A DNA stretch of 64,000 bases from Pieris napi (lineage: Eukaryota; Arthropoda; Insecta; Lepidoptera; Pieridae). Of the stretch, positions 47,201-58,263 are shown piece after piece (positions within the stretch are counted from its first letter, which is position 1; each line of letters begins with the position of its first letter). The notes under the pieces were generated by a model that saw nothing but the letters and a program-made list of their open reading frames with translations, was not told the origin of the DNA and did not search any database. The position numbers and the translations under genes were made by a program. The stretch is taken from contig NC_062243.1 in NCBI RefSeq assembly GCF_905475465.1, forward strand, positions 888,001 to 952,000, written 5' to 3'.

Positions 47201-50200
47201 ACGTAAAGAATACGTCGTGCATACAAATCAGTATTAATTTAAATTCGTTGGTTAAATAAAAGAAAGCTTGTGCCTCGCGGTTGAAGTTTACAGTTTAAGC
47301 ATTAAAAAGTAATGTCAATGTCGAAGAATCTTTGTCAAATAAACTTAAATAATATTTAATATTACGTAAATATAAACTAATTACATTTTTAAGAGCAGTG
47401 TTGGCCTAGTGGCTTCAGCGTGCGGCTCTCATCCCTGAGGTCGTAGGTTCGATCCCAGGCACAGCACGAATGGACTTTCTTTCAATGTGCGTATTTAACA
47501 TTCGCTTGAACGGTGAAGAAAAACATCGTGAGGAAACCGGTTTGCCATAGACCTAAAAAGTCTTGACGACGAACGACGGCGTGCGTCAGGCACCGAAGGC
47601 TGATCACCTACTTGCCTATTAGATTAACAAATGATAATGAAACAGATACAAAAATCTGAGGCCCAGACCTAAAAAGGACCTAACCTTTATTTATCGTGCA
47701 CACATACCTTTTTAAGCAATCTACATAATCGTGATACTATTTCCCACCTCTTACATTTAAATAATGTGCCCTAACTAAATATGTCTTTACATACAATTTA
47801 TAAAATGACACATAATTTAGCGTTACAACTATTTCCGTTATTAGCACGAGAAACCGATGCTTCAAAGCATCTATATTAACTCTATTTAATTCTGTTATTA
47901 CTAGAATTTTTTAATTAATATTAGTTAACTATGAGTGCTTTACTCGTGTGGAAATGCATCAGACCAATCCAGTTCCGTTTCGAATTTCAGAGCACGTATT
48001 CCGAGGCCAATACGGCCTCTCGAAATCGAAAGTATGTCTAGATGTTACCTACATACATGTACTTGTTACATACTCCAAAGACCATACAACTTATTTAAAC
48101 CAGATGCTGCCCGTTATTTTGCTGATTATTTAAGTTCACCACATCATATTTAATGATATATCTATAGATGTTACAAGTAATATTTTCGAAAAAAAAATTA
48201 TAGAACAAAACGGGCTGATGTTAAGACACTCTCAATGCCAGAGGACTCGCAAGTGCGTTGCCGGCCTAATAAGAATTGGTACGCTGTTTTCTTGAAGGAC
48301 TTTAACTCGAATTGGTTCGGAAATACTTCAGTGGGCAGCAGCACATATGTTGCGCGGCAAAAACTGCCTTAAAACGCTCAGTTGTGGAACGACGGAAACC
48401 GTACGAACGGAAAAAATACATAACAATTATAGTAAAAATAATGTTACAAAAAATTAAGAAGTAAAAATAATGTACTTACTTTTCCAATTTTACTTAAAAA
48501 ATTTTTAACAGCGGCTTAGGTATCAGGTAGGCGCTTAACAAAGCTGTTTCTTTAATTGATCAACCCACGAATCGATATCGAATTTATTAAATTCTGGATA
48601 GTTTATGTACTCTTATCGTGATCAAATATTGGAAGTCCAGTAATTTCTTTTGTTTATTGCAATTATACAAAACTATAGTAACACCAAGTGTATGTAATAA
48701 CAATTTATGGCTATTTCACACTAGTACAGTTATGGTTAGGTAAAACTAGATGACAGTAGTGATTTCCTCTGCTAACAACTAAGGCATAAGAACCTAAAAC
48801 AACTGTTATGTTAAAGAAATCTTTTATAAAGAACAAACTTGAAAACGTCCAGTCGAAACCAAATGTTTTCATTATATCTACAGTTAACACTTAATGAAAT
48901 CAAAATGGTGGATATAGGATCTTAAAAGGCTTTTAGACCTTACCTTTTTTCTAACAAAACCAATAAATCTAACTAATCGAATTTAAAATACGTAATGTTT
49001 TGCCGTAAATGTTAAAGTGTTTCAATTTAAAATTGGAACGCGACTTTGGCCTAGTGGTTATTATCATAATTGCGCATATAGATTTTATCATGACACAGCA
49101 TATTACGAAACAACAAAAAATTGCCAAACAAATTAACGCTTATTGTTATTAAGTTGTAGTAACAATTTCTTTTATTTTCAATATCAGTTTTCTTCTTTTA
49201 TCTATTTATTGTATTTAATTAACTTATATTTTTTGTGTCGTATATTTTAACAATGTAATCGGTTTTGGTTTTGTTTATTGTCTAAGAGTTTTCTTTTATA
49301 ATATAGATATGTGTAGCTGTAAGATTACTTATAAATAAATAAAATTATTTGTTAAACATCAATCAAAGCGTTAGAGGTTCTATATCTCTTTCTCAAATGT
49401 CATGCTTCATGACTCGTTAAAACTTAACGAATCGCACATCATTTTAACGGGAAATATACTCCTGAAGAAACAGAATTAAACCTGACTCAATATATCGTGA
49501 GCAATTTAACTAACCAAAATATCAATTTAAACCAGTATAAGTGGCGTAATAGCTGGTAGTTCTCATTATATATTCCGTAGCAAAGTCACGTACGAATGCT
49601 AATATAGTTATTGAAATCGAAAGCATCTTTTAAGGTGCGCTATTGCAAATAGAGGCATCGACCTTCTCTTGCGGATGTCCGTTCTGTTACGTCATTATAC
49701 CAGCAGGGCTACTCTAAAAATATTAAAATTGTATCGGAATCTGAATTGACCCTAAATAAATTCCAAGAGAGAATTATCACTAAATAAATTCAAAGCCCTC
49801 GTTTAACGTAAATTAATCAATAAAGCTTTTTATAAATTAGACGAATATTTATATGATCCTAATCCTTGGTATTCATTTGCTCCAGTTCAAACAATTTGTA
49901 TGAATCAAAACTTAGCGATTAAAAAGAGTGGCGGAAAGTTTCTTGCCAGTTCTTCTTGCCCGCTCTACGCCCTAGACTTGCGAACTGGTAGTAAATGTAA
50001 TACAATTACTTTACCTCATTTTTTGACGTTCATATGTGTACTTGTTTACATTTAGTTTGAATTGTCTACGCAATCCTTTATGTGAACAAATCCCATAATA
50101 CAAGTTTCTCCAAATCCCATAATACACGCGCATCAGCTTCTTTAAAGCTGCCAGTGTGTTAAATAAATAATAATAATAATCCCGAAGTTACAAGTATGCC

Positions 50201-53200
50201 CCGTGCATGAAGGTCCATCAAACAAAAAAATAAGCGTGTCTTGTGCTGTAAGACTCAAAGTTTGGGTTGAAACATAGCGCGATTATGACTTTTATGTGTT
50301 GATGAAAAAGTATAACGTTTTTGAAATACTTGGACTTCAATCTCGACTCTAAATTTTAACCTTAATGGTAGCCGTTAGGTCTAACTCGTACTTAGCTTCT
50401 GTAATATGCAATTTATTTAGTCTAATTATTTTTTTAAATCACTTGCCTTAGTGTACCTTGCGTGTTTAAACTCGGCAAAGGTTTCGTAACTCAGAGCTAA
50501 GATCACGTACTTTACGAGCCTTTAATAAATTCTCAGAATTACAAGCAAAATCTAAAGAAACTAAACAATTGTTCTATAATTATACAAAGATTGCTGTTTT
50601 CTTGGAACGGAAGACACAATTGCTACATTTTTTTAACAATAATTGGTTGAGGAAAATTGTTTTACATATTTAAAAATTGTTCTACTACTTTTCTTACAAA
50701 TGTAGATTTTGTTTTAATAAAAATACATTTAACTGTAGATTATTAGAGATATATTCAATACTTAGCTGAAAATACTATCGTATCAAAGCTACTTAATGTA
50801 AATAAGATCAAAGAACAACTATAAAATTGAATGCTCTTTCCCTTAAATACTAAAATACTGTACATAAGCATAAATGCATGTACATAAAATAGAGTAAAAT
50901 ATTAACGATACATTTTTGTATTAAAACGAAAATGTTATGAACGTGGGTCTGTGATAGATGAACTAAAGAACTCTGTTAGCTTGAAAAAACATTACACGTT
51001 CCACAAATCGTCACCAAAAATATATTAAATCGTAACAACCAATTTTACAATATGTTTGTGTCAATTTAACAAAAGATAAACGACAAATAAATTGTATGAA
51101 AAGAAATACGCTTTACAAAGATGACGTAAACAGAATCGTGACAAACACCTGTACAAAGTTGTTTTGCACACGATGACGTGATTGTAATATTTATATTAAA
51201 TAAATCATTATTCGGAATCATTAAATTTGAAAACATCTTTGATAATAAAATGTGGGAGGACTTTTAACGATTGGATTTCTCGAATTAGAATGTTCACTAT
51301 TTTATGCCTGTTTTAGGGACGTTCCCTATACGAAGGTTAAAAATGAAATGGGATCACTCAAGATACATATCTAATTCAGTCGCACTCTTCATTTCTGAAG
51401 GTTGCGCCGCTCAACTTCCTCCACTCTCCCCTGTCTCCGGCAACTTTCTGCGCCTGGGTGATGGTCCTGTAGGAGGTTATATAGAGGGAGTTGGCCTCGA
51501 GGTCTGGTTTCATCCACTTTGCCAGTCACGATGAGTTAACCTAAACTTTCTGGCACGTGTGACATGTCCTAAAAATCTGTATGCGTTGGTAACAAAGTGT
51601 CGAAAGATTTTTTACTTGTAACCGTCCTAGTATGGGCACGATTATTTCCTTATCAAAAAGATATAAGCGCGAATATGTGAATTAACTCATAAAACACGCC
51701 ATATCAATAATTTATTTACATTTCCAATCATTATTTATTTATTTATTAACACTTCGATACCTCATACAAAAACATACATATGAAAAAGCAGGTTACATAA
51801 GTTATTAGGCAACGGGCGGCCTTATCGCTAACAAGCGATTTCTTCCTGGCATCCCTGGTATGAACCAATAAAAATGAAACACCTACAGAGGGTAATGTAC
51901 AAGAAGTACATAAATAATTAACAAAAAAGAACATAAAATAACATGTAAAACTAAAATAAATTACGAATAGTTTCCAATAATTTGATATAATTACTATTAG
52001 TTACCTTATAATGTGACGAATTCTCGAATATATCCGTAGAAAATTTTGAAATAATTAAAATTAAATAGTACTCATTTAAACTAAAATGATCATAAAACGA
52101 TGATGCTTCTAACAATGCAAACCAGAAATTCGTTTCATTTAAAAAAAATATGATTTAGTATTCTCGAAAAAAATGCATATTTTCAATTTTACCTTATCAG
52201 AATTATTACGCCGGGTACTATTTTTTTAAGAAATTAAATATTTTATACATTTTCGCGCTCGTTTTTTGTGGTATTTTCCACTAATTGACTCTAATTCAAT
52301 TTAATTTAATTATTTTGACCTTCTGTACAACCTTATGATTATTACACGTTACAAATTTGAGTGACATTGTAACATACAGTTTAAATTTTAGTGGTACAAT
52401 TATTTCATTTCACGAACAACTGTCACAATAAAAATATTACAAATTTATGGAAATATATTAATAATATCAATTATTCTAAAATTATAAACTTATACCGCAT
52501 AAAGCTTTTTTAATGAAATTTATAAGGTTACGTTTGATTTTTGTCATTCTAACGTTGAATAATATATTTATAGGTCAACTAACTTATAAGCATCTAGTAA
52601 AACCTCTCACACAACCTCTCTTACGTACGAGCCAAGGCTTTTGATCAACCCCATTTTTTTTTATAGTAGACAGTTATATTTATTGAACTATAAAAAATGT
52701 TTCCTAGAAATAATATACATGGCAAAACAATGTTTGCCGGGTCAGCTAGTATTGTTATATGTTTCCATTACTATTATGGTAACTAAACTGTGTCTGAACA
52801 TCTGGTGACTATTTAAATTCACGCTTGACGTGATCCCGTTTTGTTATTTAAATTACAGAGGTCAAACTAACTATGACCTTTTATTTTATAAAAACTAAAT
52901 TTGGTGAACAAAGTTTCATTACCTTTTTTATGGTTCTGGCACGGTTTGTGCATTAGCCAGCGTCAAGTATAAGATTTTTTATAATTCGCACTTGTAATTT
53001 GCCATCCTCGGCCTATAACGTATTGCTACGTTCTAAATCTTCGCTGTCGCCTTTTTTAGGTAGCATACTCACTGCTTGCCTTAGAAATTCGACTGTGCCC
53101 TCCATGTACTGTTTAAGCACTCGCCCGGTACCGCACAACCCTCCCAAAGGCCGAGAACAAATTTAAATTAAATTAAAACTTGCCCTCGAACCGGGAATCG

Positions 53201-56200
53201 AACCCGGTACCCATCACCTAGCTGCCACTTAATAAGACCGCTAGTTTCATTACTTTAACTTTGGTTAAAGTTCGTTGGAATTCTGACGTTGACTTTGACA
53301 TTCTAGCTGTCAACAGTAGCCATAAATAAACGTGATAACATATCGTTGTAAACGGAAACCACAGATTGTTATCGACAGAAAACTTTGGTAATAAAATTAT
53401 TTACAAATTCGCTCGATTATCATTCGATATCATCGCTGTAACCATTTTACGGGAATAAATTTGAATTTCATCGCATAACATAACAATATTTTGCAAAGAG
53501 GTCATCAAACTACATACATTGTTTGGCAATAACGCCGTAACGCTCTGTTCGCACGGTACGCTTCACACGCGAAGTTCACGATCGCTTCACTCTAGTGCGG
53601 TGTCAATGACAGCTGGATAATGGGGTCTTTATATATAACGCATTGTTTTAACCCCCCACGCGATATGCATTGACACCTGACAGTATGTGGTTTATAGTAT
53701 TGTCTTTATTGACATAACTTTCACGCATTTGATAATAAAACAATTTTTACCGGATTGAAGTTATGTATTTACAATTATTTTTCATAATATTAAATTTAAC
53801 CGACGTTTCGCGTGCTTTACAGCGTGCGTGGTCACGGTGACTGAAGACAAAAGGTGTTGAATGTCAAAAAGTATCGCAGCTGTAGATAAAGTTGTGTTAT
53901 CTGTATTTATTTCTCCGGAGTTGGTATCGACTAAAAGGGAGGGTTTTGGCAGAAAACTTTTGGAGGGTTTGGGTTTCTGCCAAAGACGCGAAACGTCGGT
54001 TAAATTTAAAATTATGAAAAATAATTGTAAATACATAACTTCAATTCGGTAAAAAATTGTTTTATTATCAGTATGTGGTTTATTGTTGTGTCATAATATC
54101 TAAGCCATAGACGCGCTCTTTTTTATACCATAAAGAATAACTCTATGCAGTCATCTGAACGCAACCGAGCACGACTTCCTTCATAAAGAACCCCACCCCA
54201 TTTTTGACATGACTTTAATTTTGTCTTCTCAGTTACTTGAGCTAAACAGTTTGTTTGCTTGACACAAATGATATATATATTAAATTTATAGGACGTAAGT
54301 GAAATCTCCAATGTATTATATTACTGGTAGCTTGCAAGTACGTTACCTGTTTAAAAAAAAACTGAATTTTATTAATAACAGAATATTGTAATAATATTGT
54401 AATCTTTATGCAATAATTCTTGTTGATTATCGGATGACTTCTTTTATATTACCATAATCCGACGAAATGATAACCATTTTCTTGAACTCAAACTTTGCTT
54501 ATTGCAAATATTCGACGTATAAATAAAAATGAATAGCCACTGTGGCACGACAAGTTAAAGCTTACTTTTGAGAAAAATACTTACTTTATTTTTGTGTGTA
54601 CTTTAAACGATCCCAAAAATATAACCAACGATACAACTAATGTAGAGCGCCTGGCAAATAATTGTATATTAGGGACAGTCGTCTCTGTACCATGTAATGT
54701 TATGTTTAATAATTATATAAACCAAATTTATTTATAATAAGACATAAAGTAAATTTATTTCACTATAACTTCCTATTTTTATAATTAATTTGGCAATAGA
54801 TCACAGAGCCTATGTTGACTGTGGTCCGCCACCTACCCTCAAATCCTAAATATTGGGAATAGAGAAAGCGCTAGAAGATATAATAGGTATTTTGGAACTC
54901 CGACGCCTCGGAAATACAATGGAATAAAATGTAAAAGTCATTCTGTGCTGGAGAAACGCCGGGCTATATGGAGACTTCATAATAAAATATAAATGGCAAA
55001 ATTATACATGAAAAAAGATATTTACTAATACATAGGAAAAATAGAAACAAGTAAATTGCTATTTCCTAATAAAATATTCAGATTACAAAACATGCAATTT
55101 ACTTTGATAGAACTTAATGTTAGCGTATATTGATTTGTAAATTATTACCATAATATACAATTTTGATACGCAATTTTGCAAACCGTTTAAATCTCACGTA
55201 GGCCAACATTATGCAATACATTAACAAATAATTTTGTGAAACATTTTGATCAAAAACTATATAAAATGCTGATTCTGACACATGTAGTAAGATAATATTA
55301 ATGTCCTGCTATAGGCCGTTCAAGCAGTTACCTTACCCGGCTGCTACTATATACTGTTTTTCTACTATTCAGGATTCTAAAAAATAAATTAGTAATTTTT
55401 CGAACAGAATGAATATATGTTATGTTACGATTATTTAAAACTGTATATGAAAATAAAAGGATACTGCAAACGTATTATGAAAAAAACTCAAGTATAATAT
55501 GGTCTGTTAACTTATTTGAATTTGCTATAAAAGTTCAGAAACTGTATTAATGTAACGGAATGTAACATCTTCAACACTAAACCTTAAAGGGTATAAAATT
55601 TTAAATTAAATGGTCATAGACCATAACTTTATGCAATGTTTTCACTTAAAGACATCAAGGTTTGTGGTCTACTTAACTTTTTATGTGTATATAGTAGCTT
55701 TTGCTCACTATATCTAATTATAATATTTAAGAATTAAAACAAAAGTATAAGTATAAATTCGTGTCATCTGTGAATGCTATAGATTTGCTCCTCAGTTCAC
55801 ACTCAACAGACAAGGAGTTCCTATCATATTTGTTAAGTTTCTATATAGGGTATCAAGCCAAATGGTGGCAAATGAAACGCTGTTTGGCTAAATAAGATTT
55901 TCGGTTGGGTAAATGGATACAATTTAAAAAAATATAAAAGACATAACCATCTGTTAAAGATATAAGAAAATTCCTCAAGAATAAAAGCTCTAATATACAT
56001 GTATTATTGGGACAGAATAAAATTTATTACAAGTGATAAATTGGTGCGAACACAACAATAGATTCACTTTGAATCGGATCACATTAGTATTTATTGTTGG
56101 GGCAATTTATTTCCATTAACTGCTACGGAAATTAGTATCCAATAGATTGTGATAAATAGATGTATAGCTAGTCGAATTACAATTAAAATCCTGCTAGCAG

Positions 56201-58263
56201 AAATTTTCAAAAATGATCACGCAAAATTATATTCTTAATTAGTTATTTTCTTAAAACAGAGACAAATACAGGTTCTTCGCGAGTCGCAGAATGAGTCAAC
56301 ATATTATATAACATCAAAGTAACATGTGTGATTTAAATCTAACAGAACATTATTAACAGACTTGTAATTATTCTATCGGCCGCCATATTTTGACTGCAAT
56401 TTAAATTAACCTTGAAATGTTATGTCTATAATGGATACATGATATGCCCTTATTTTTTTAATAAGATGTGTTGATATATTCGATTAAACGTTCCGATAGA
56501 ATGCAAAGCAATATAATATTAACAAATACATAATGTACAAAACTGATGCAGCGATTACTATGCTAATACCAGACATAATCGTCTCGATCTCAGGATGTCT
56601 CAACAATAAATCGTTTCCTTTAGTGCTGTAATTTGGTTGTTATTTAGGCCACCAGTTTTTGCAGATGTTTGATTTGTTTTTTAATTTTGAATATCGTCTT
56701 GAAATTAGTCTCGCAATATTAACGTTATTTTTACATTGTTACAGAGCGAATCGAGCTACACCTCTTTAGAGGAGGGCTGCTTTAGCGGCGAACGCCACGC
56801 CGTACTCAGCTACGAGCAGGTGAGGAGGCTCAACGATGTGATGGACGAGGTGGTGCCAATCCACGGCCGCGGCAACTTCCCCACGCTGCACGTGCGTCTG
56901 CGCGAACTTGTGGCTGGAGTCCGCGCCCGCCTCGAAGCCTCGCAAACTGAAGGTGGCGCCGGAGTTGCAGTGAGAGACGTCCGCCTTAACGGTGGAGCTG
57001 CGAGCCACGTCCTCACAGACCAGTCTCAGCCCTACTCGGATATCGACCTCATCTTCACCGCGGAGCTTCCCACGGCCCGCCACTGTGATCGAGTCAAGGC
57101 GGCCGTCTTGGGACATCTCGCCACGCTTATGCCTGCCGCCACTCCCCGCCGTCGGGCTTCTCCAGCCGGTCTGAAGGAAGCCTATGTTTCCAAAATGGTG
57201 CGAGTAAACTCCGATGGTGACCGCTGGTCTTTGATATCCTTGGGAATTTCCCGAGGTCACAAATCCGTGGAACTGAAGTTTGTAGACACGATGCGACGTC
57301 AGTTCGAGTTCTCTGTGGACTCCTTCCAAATAGCGTTAGACTCCTTACTTGCCTTCCACGAGTGCGCTCAGCTGCCTATCGGGGAGAACTTCTATCCTAC
57401 TGTCGTGGGAGAATCGGTATATGGAGACTTCCAGGAAGCCCTTTTGCATCTGACGGAGAAATTGATCGCAACCCGACAGCCCGAAGAGATCCGCGGAGGG
57501 GGACTGCTGAAATACTGCGCTCTACTGGCAAAGGCTTACCGACCGGCGCGACCTGACAAGATAAAGATCCTCGAGCGCTATATGTGCTCAAGATTCTTTA
57601 TAGACTTCCCTGAGTTGGGACAACAACGAGCCAAGCTCGAGGCATATCTCCGGAACCACTTCGTTGGCCTGGAAGAAGAGGCGCTAAAGCACAGGTTTGT
57701 TAACAATAATAATATACTTTAAATTAAATGTCACTCAAATAATCCGGTGAAGTGTCCCTATTGTATTATTTCTTATTTTCTTAGAAACGTGGCTTGCCAT
57801 ATTTGCCCAAAAACTTGCACTTTTATGATGTAATATCTGTATAATACATTTAGATGGAGTAACTGGTTTTACCTGTTTTTAATATGACGTGACATTGGCG
57901 TCCTAAAAGCGTATTCTAGTAACACAAAACCTGTCTAGACTTGTTGGTTGCCAAGGCAAGGACCTAATTCATTGCTTAATGATACCGTATATATATCTAA
58001 AGTTGTCCGTCTGCAGGTACCTGACGCTGTTGCACGGCGTCGTGCGCGAGTCGACTGTGTGCCTGATGGGTCACGAGCGGCGGCAGACGCTGGCACTGAT
58101 CGAAGCACTGGCATGTCGTGAGCTGTGTGCACGTGCCGTACTCATGCCGCAAATGGTAGTTCCGCAGTACTACGTGTGCGTGTGCGCGTGTGCAGTGTGT
58201 GCAGCCAGCGCGGCTTACGCGCCGTGCTGCGAATGCTGCCGCCCGCAGCTGTGCCCCGCGTGA
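38205..58263 (+). CDS. Tent5: TENT5/FAM46 non-canonical poly(A) polymerase (3 exons)
   Basis: The spliced CDS joins 38205-38276, 56745-57694 and 58017-58263 (422 codons plus TGA). TENT5 proteins are cytoplasmic nucleotidyltransferases that extend mRNA poly(A) tails. Known animal members are ~390-440 residues, so the length fits. Family landmarks in order are VVPIHGRGNFPTL (60-72), the helix-turn motif DVRLNGGAASHVL (102-114), SDIDLIF with D123 and D125 as metal-binding aspartates, and VELKFVD with E200 as the likely third carboxylate. Then come RRQFEFSVDSFQI (208-220), EEIRGGGLLKY (271-281), ERYMCSRFFIDFPE (301-314) and ESTVCLMGHERRQTL (352-366). The NTase motif is NGG where vertebrate copies have NGS. 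The last 28 residues (395-422) carry nine cysteines. The coding exons are GC-rich against AT-rich introns. The first intron is 18,468 bp, the second 322 bp. Confidence 0.92.
41740..41950 (+). repeat. CAGCATTATGCTG repeat arm
   Basis: 'aattatggaaagaaaaaag', 'tacattttaagtgtgt', 'tggctcagcattatgctgtg' and 'agaccacaacagttagtttg', in the same order as 6660-6900. Confidence 0.65.
41990..42170 (-). mobile_element. SINE (main family)
   Basis: Minus-strand order: tail 'tgtgcctgacacatgccg', body 'gtttcctcacgatgttttcc', head 'acgacctcagggatgagagc'. Confidence 0.7.
42835..42965 (-). mobile_element. Diverged SINE (main family)
   Basis: 'ttctgtgcctgacatacgcg', a degraded body, then 'gtctcgaactaacgaccta' at the head side. 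Confidence 0.55.
43301..43604. mobile_element. hAT-type MITE with perfect 8-bp target duplication
   Basis: A 304-bp element between identical GTCTAAAC octamers (43293-43300 and 43605-43612). The ends are CTGTGTTCCCCAACC and the complement of CAGTGATTCTCAACGC, a gapped match to the usual hAT CAGTG.TTC.CAA end. No transposase. Confidence 0.85.
46260..46330 (-). mobile_element. SINE head fragment
   Basis: 'accgaggatcgaacacacga', 'cctctgggttgagagag' and 'ttactaggctacc' are the inverted B box to A box of the main SINE family. Confidence 0.6.
47390..47695 (+). mobile_element. tRNA-derived SINE, best copy of the main family
   Basis: A box TGGCCTAGTGG (47402-47412) and B box GGTTCGATCCC (47446-47456) are 33 bp apart, as in tRNA promoters. 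The body 'cgcttgaacggtgaagaaaa', 'acatcgtgaggaaaccggtt' and tail 'cgtgcgtcaggcaccgaagg' ... 'gaggcccagacctaaaaagg' follow. It sits in TENT5 intron 1 on the sense strand and serves as the reference for the other fragments. Confidence 0.8.
48190..48420 (-). mobile_element. CR1/Zenon-like LINE 3' fragment
   Basis: 'gatgttaagacactctcaat', 'gcaagtgcgttgccggccta', 'aactcgaattggttcggaaa' and 'gctcagttgtggaacgacgg' in family order. Confidence 0.75.
49025..49065 (+). mobile_element. Tiny SINE head fragment
   Basis: 'ctttggcctagtggttatta' matches only the A-box part. Confidence 0.35.
49735..50075 (+). mobile_element. LINE 3' fragment, same family as 62740-64000
   Basis: The plus strand reads FKALV, a stop, then KLINKAFYKLDEYLYDPNPW, ending the coding part. 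The UTR follows in full order: aaaaagagtggcggaaagtt, tcttgccagttcttcttgcc, cgaactggtagtaaatgta. It is the longest of the older copies, with an in-frame stop and a lost terminal codon. Confidence 0.8.
51345..51600 (-). pseudogene. RTE-like LINE C-terminal remnant
   Basis: The minus strand reads RFLGHVTRARKFRLTHRDW, then in a second frame ITSYRTITQAQKVAGDRGEW. RFLGHV...DR.EWR is the usual end of RTE/L1-like RT proteins in insects. Frameshifted and truncated. Confidence 0.6.
51725..51905 (-). mobile_element. LINE 3' UTR fragment (TVRLWNSL family), copy 3
   Basis: The reverse complement reads 'gatgccaggaagaaatcgct', 'tgttagcgataaggccgccc' and 'gttgcctaataac', with the same stem (TCGCT...AGCGA) as 9780-9815. 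No coding part is left. Confidence 0.7.
52655..52755 (-). repeat. RTE-like repeat, 5' piece only
   Basis: The reverse complement 'ctagctgacccggcaaacat' then 'tgttttgccatgtatatta' matches the start of 16885-17220. Confidence 0.7.
52990..53235 (-). mobile_element. tRNA-derived SINE (third family)
   Basis: The minus-strand head 'taagtggcagctaggtgatg' and B box 'ccgggttcgattcccggttc' lead into a GC-rich body (gaacgtagcaatacgttata at its far end). The B box looks strong but the segment does not fold into a full tRNA. Confidence 0.55.
53730..54070. mobile_element. Foldback element, copy 3 (fullest)
   Basis: Arms 53730-53812 and 53987-54070 (about 84 bp) are near-perfect inverted copies ending inward in cgacgtttcgcg. 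The interior (53813-53986) carries the open stretch MSKSIAAVDKVVLSVFISPE from 53861 that also occurs in copy 1. The direct repeat CAGTATGTGGTTTAT lies on both sides (53681-53695 and 54069-54083), overlapping the right arm end by two bases. It is consistent with a duplicated target or an older flanking duplication. Confidence 0.82.
56745..57694 (+). CDS. Tent5: TENT5 coding exon 2
   Basis: Starts after the acceptor ttacag at 56744 in phase 0 (SESSYTSLEEG...) and ends AAGCACAG before GTTTGT. The final AG pairs with the first G of exon 3 to make an arginine codon. It holds the whole nucleotidyltransferase core. The frame runs nine bases upstream only to a TTG inside the splice acceptor, so no start lies in this exon. 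Confidence 0.93.
57695..58016 (+). other. TENT5 intron 2 (322 bp)
   Basis: GTTTGT donor and gtccgtctgcag acceptor, AT-rich, no feature inside. Confidence 0.85.
58017..58263 (+). CDS. Tent5: TENT5 coding exon 3
   Basis: Encodes YLTLLHGVVRESTVCLMGHE onward. It continues the conserved helical C-terminal region to about residue 385, then a divergent tail with cysteines at 395, 397, 399, 402, 411, 412, 414, 415 and 420, and stops at TGA 58261-58263. Confidence 0.92.

Larger units (their letters stand above)
38277..56744 (+). other. TENT5 intron 1 (18,468 bp)
   Basis: Donor GTGAGT, acceptor ...ttacattgttacag. Segments 38277-41735, 43613-46259, 46331-47389, 48421-49024, 49066-49734, 50076-51344, 51906-52654, 53236-53680 and 54085-56744 contain no repeat or coding feature I can support. 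The others are listed separately. A short inverted repeat ATTTCAC/GTGAAAT lies at 38770-38790 in a GC-richer stretch (38700-38900) that could be an intronic control region. Confidence 0.75.

Noticed and set aside
47935..48153. Two overlapping plus-strand frames of 60-70 codons
   Set aside because: They compete in different frames with no recognisable protein and no splice sites I can support.
56736..56744. A start codon for TENT5 within exon 2
   Set aside because: The triplet is TTG and lies in the splice acceptor; exon 1 supplies a proper ATG.
56766..57329. 187-codon open frame antisense to TENT5 exon 2, plus other overlapping frames at 56810-57591
   Set aside because: They mirror the GC-rich, codon-biased TENT5 exon; no family features in the antisense frames.
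56745..58263. Mab-21/cGAS-type nucleotidyltransferase as the identity of the gene
   Set aside because: VVPIHGRGNFPTL, RRQFEFSVDSFQI, EEIRGGGLLKY and CLMGHERRQTL are TENT5 signatures, not Mab-21 ones.
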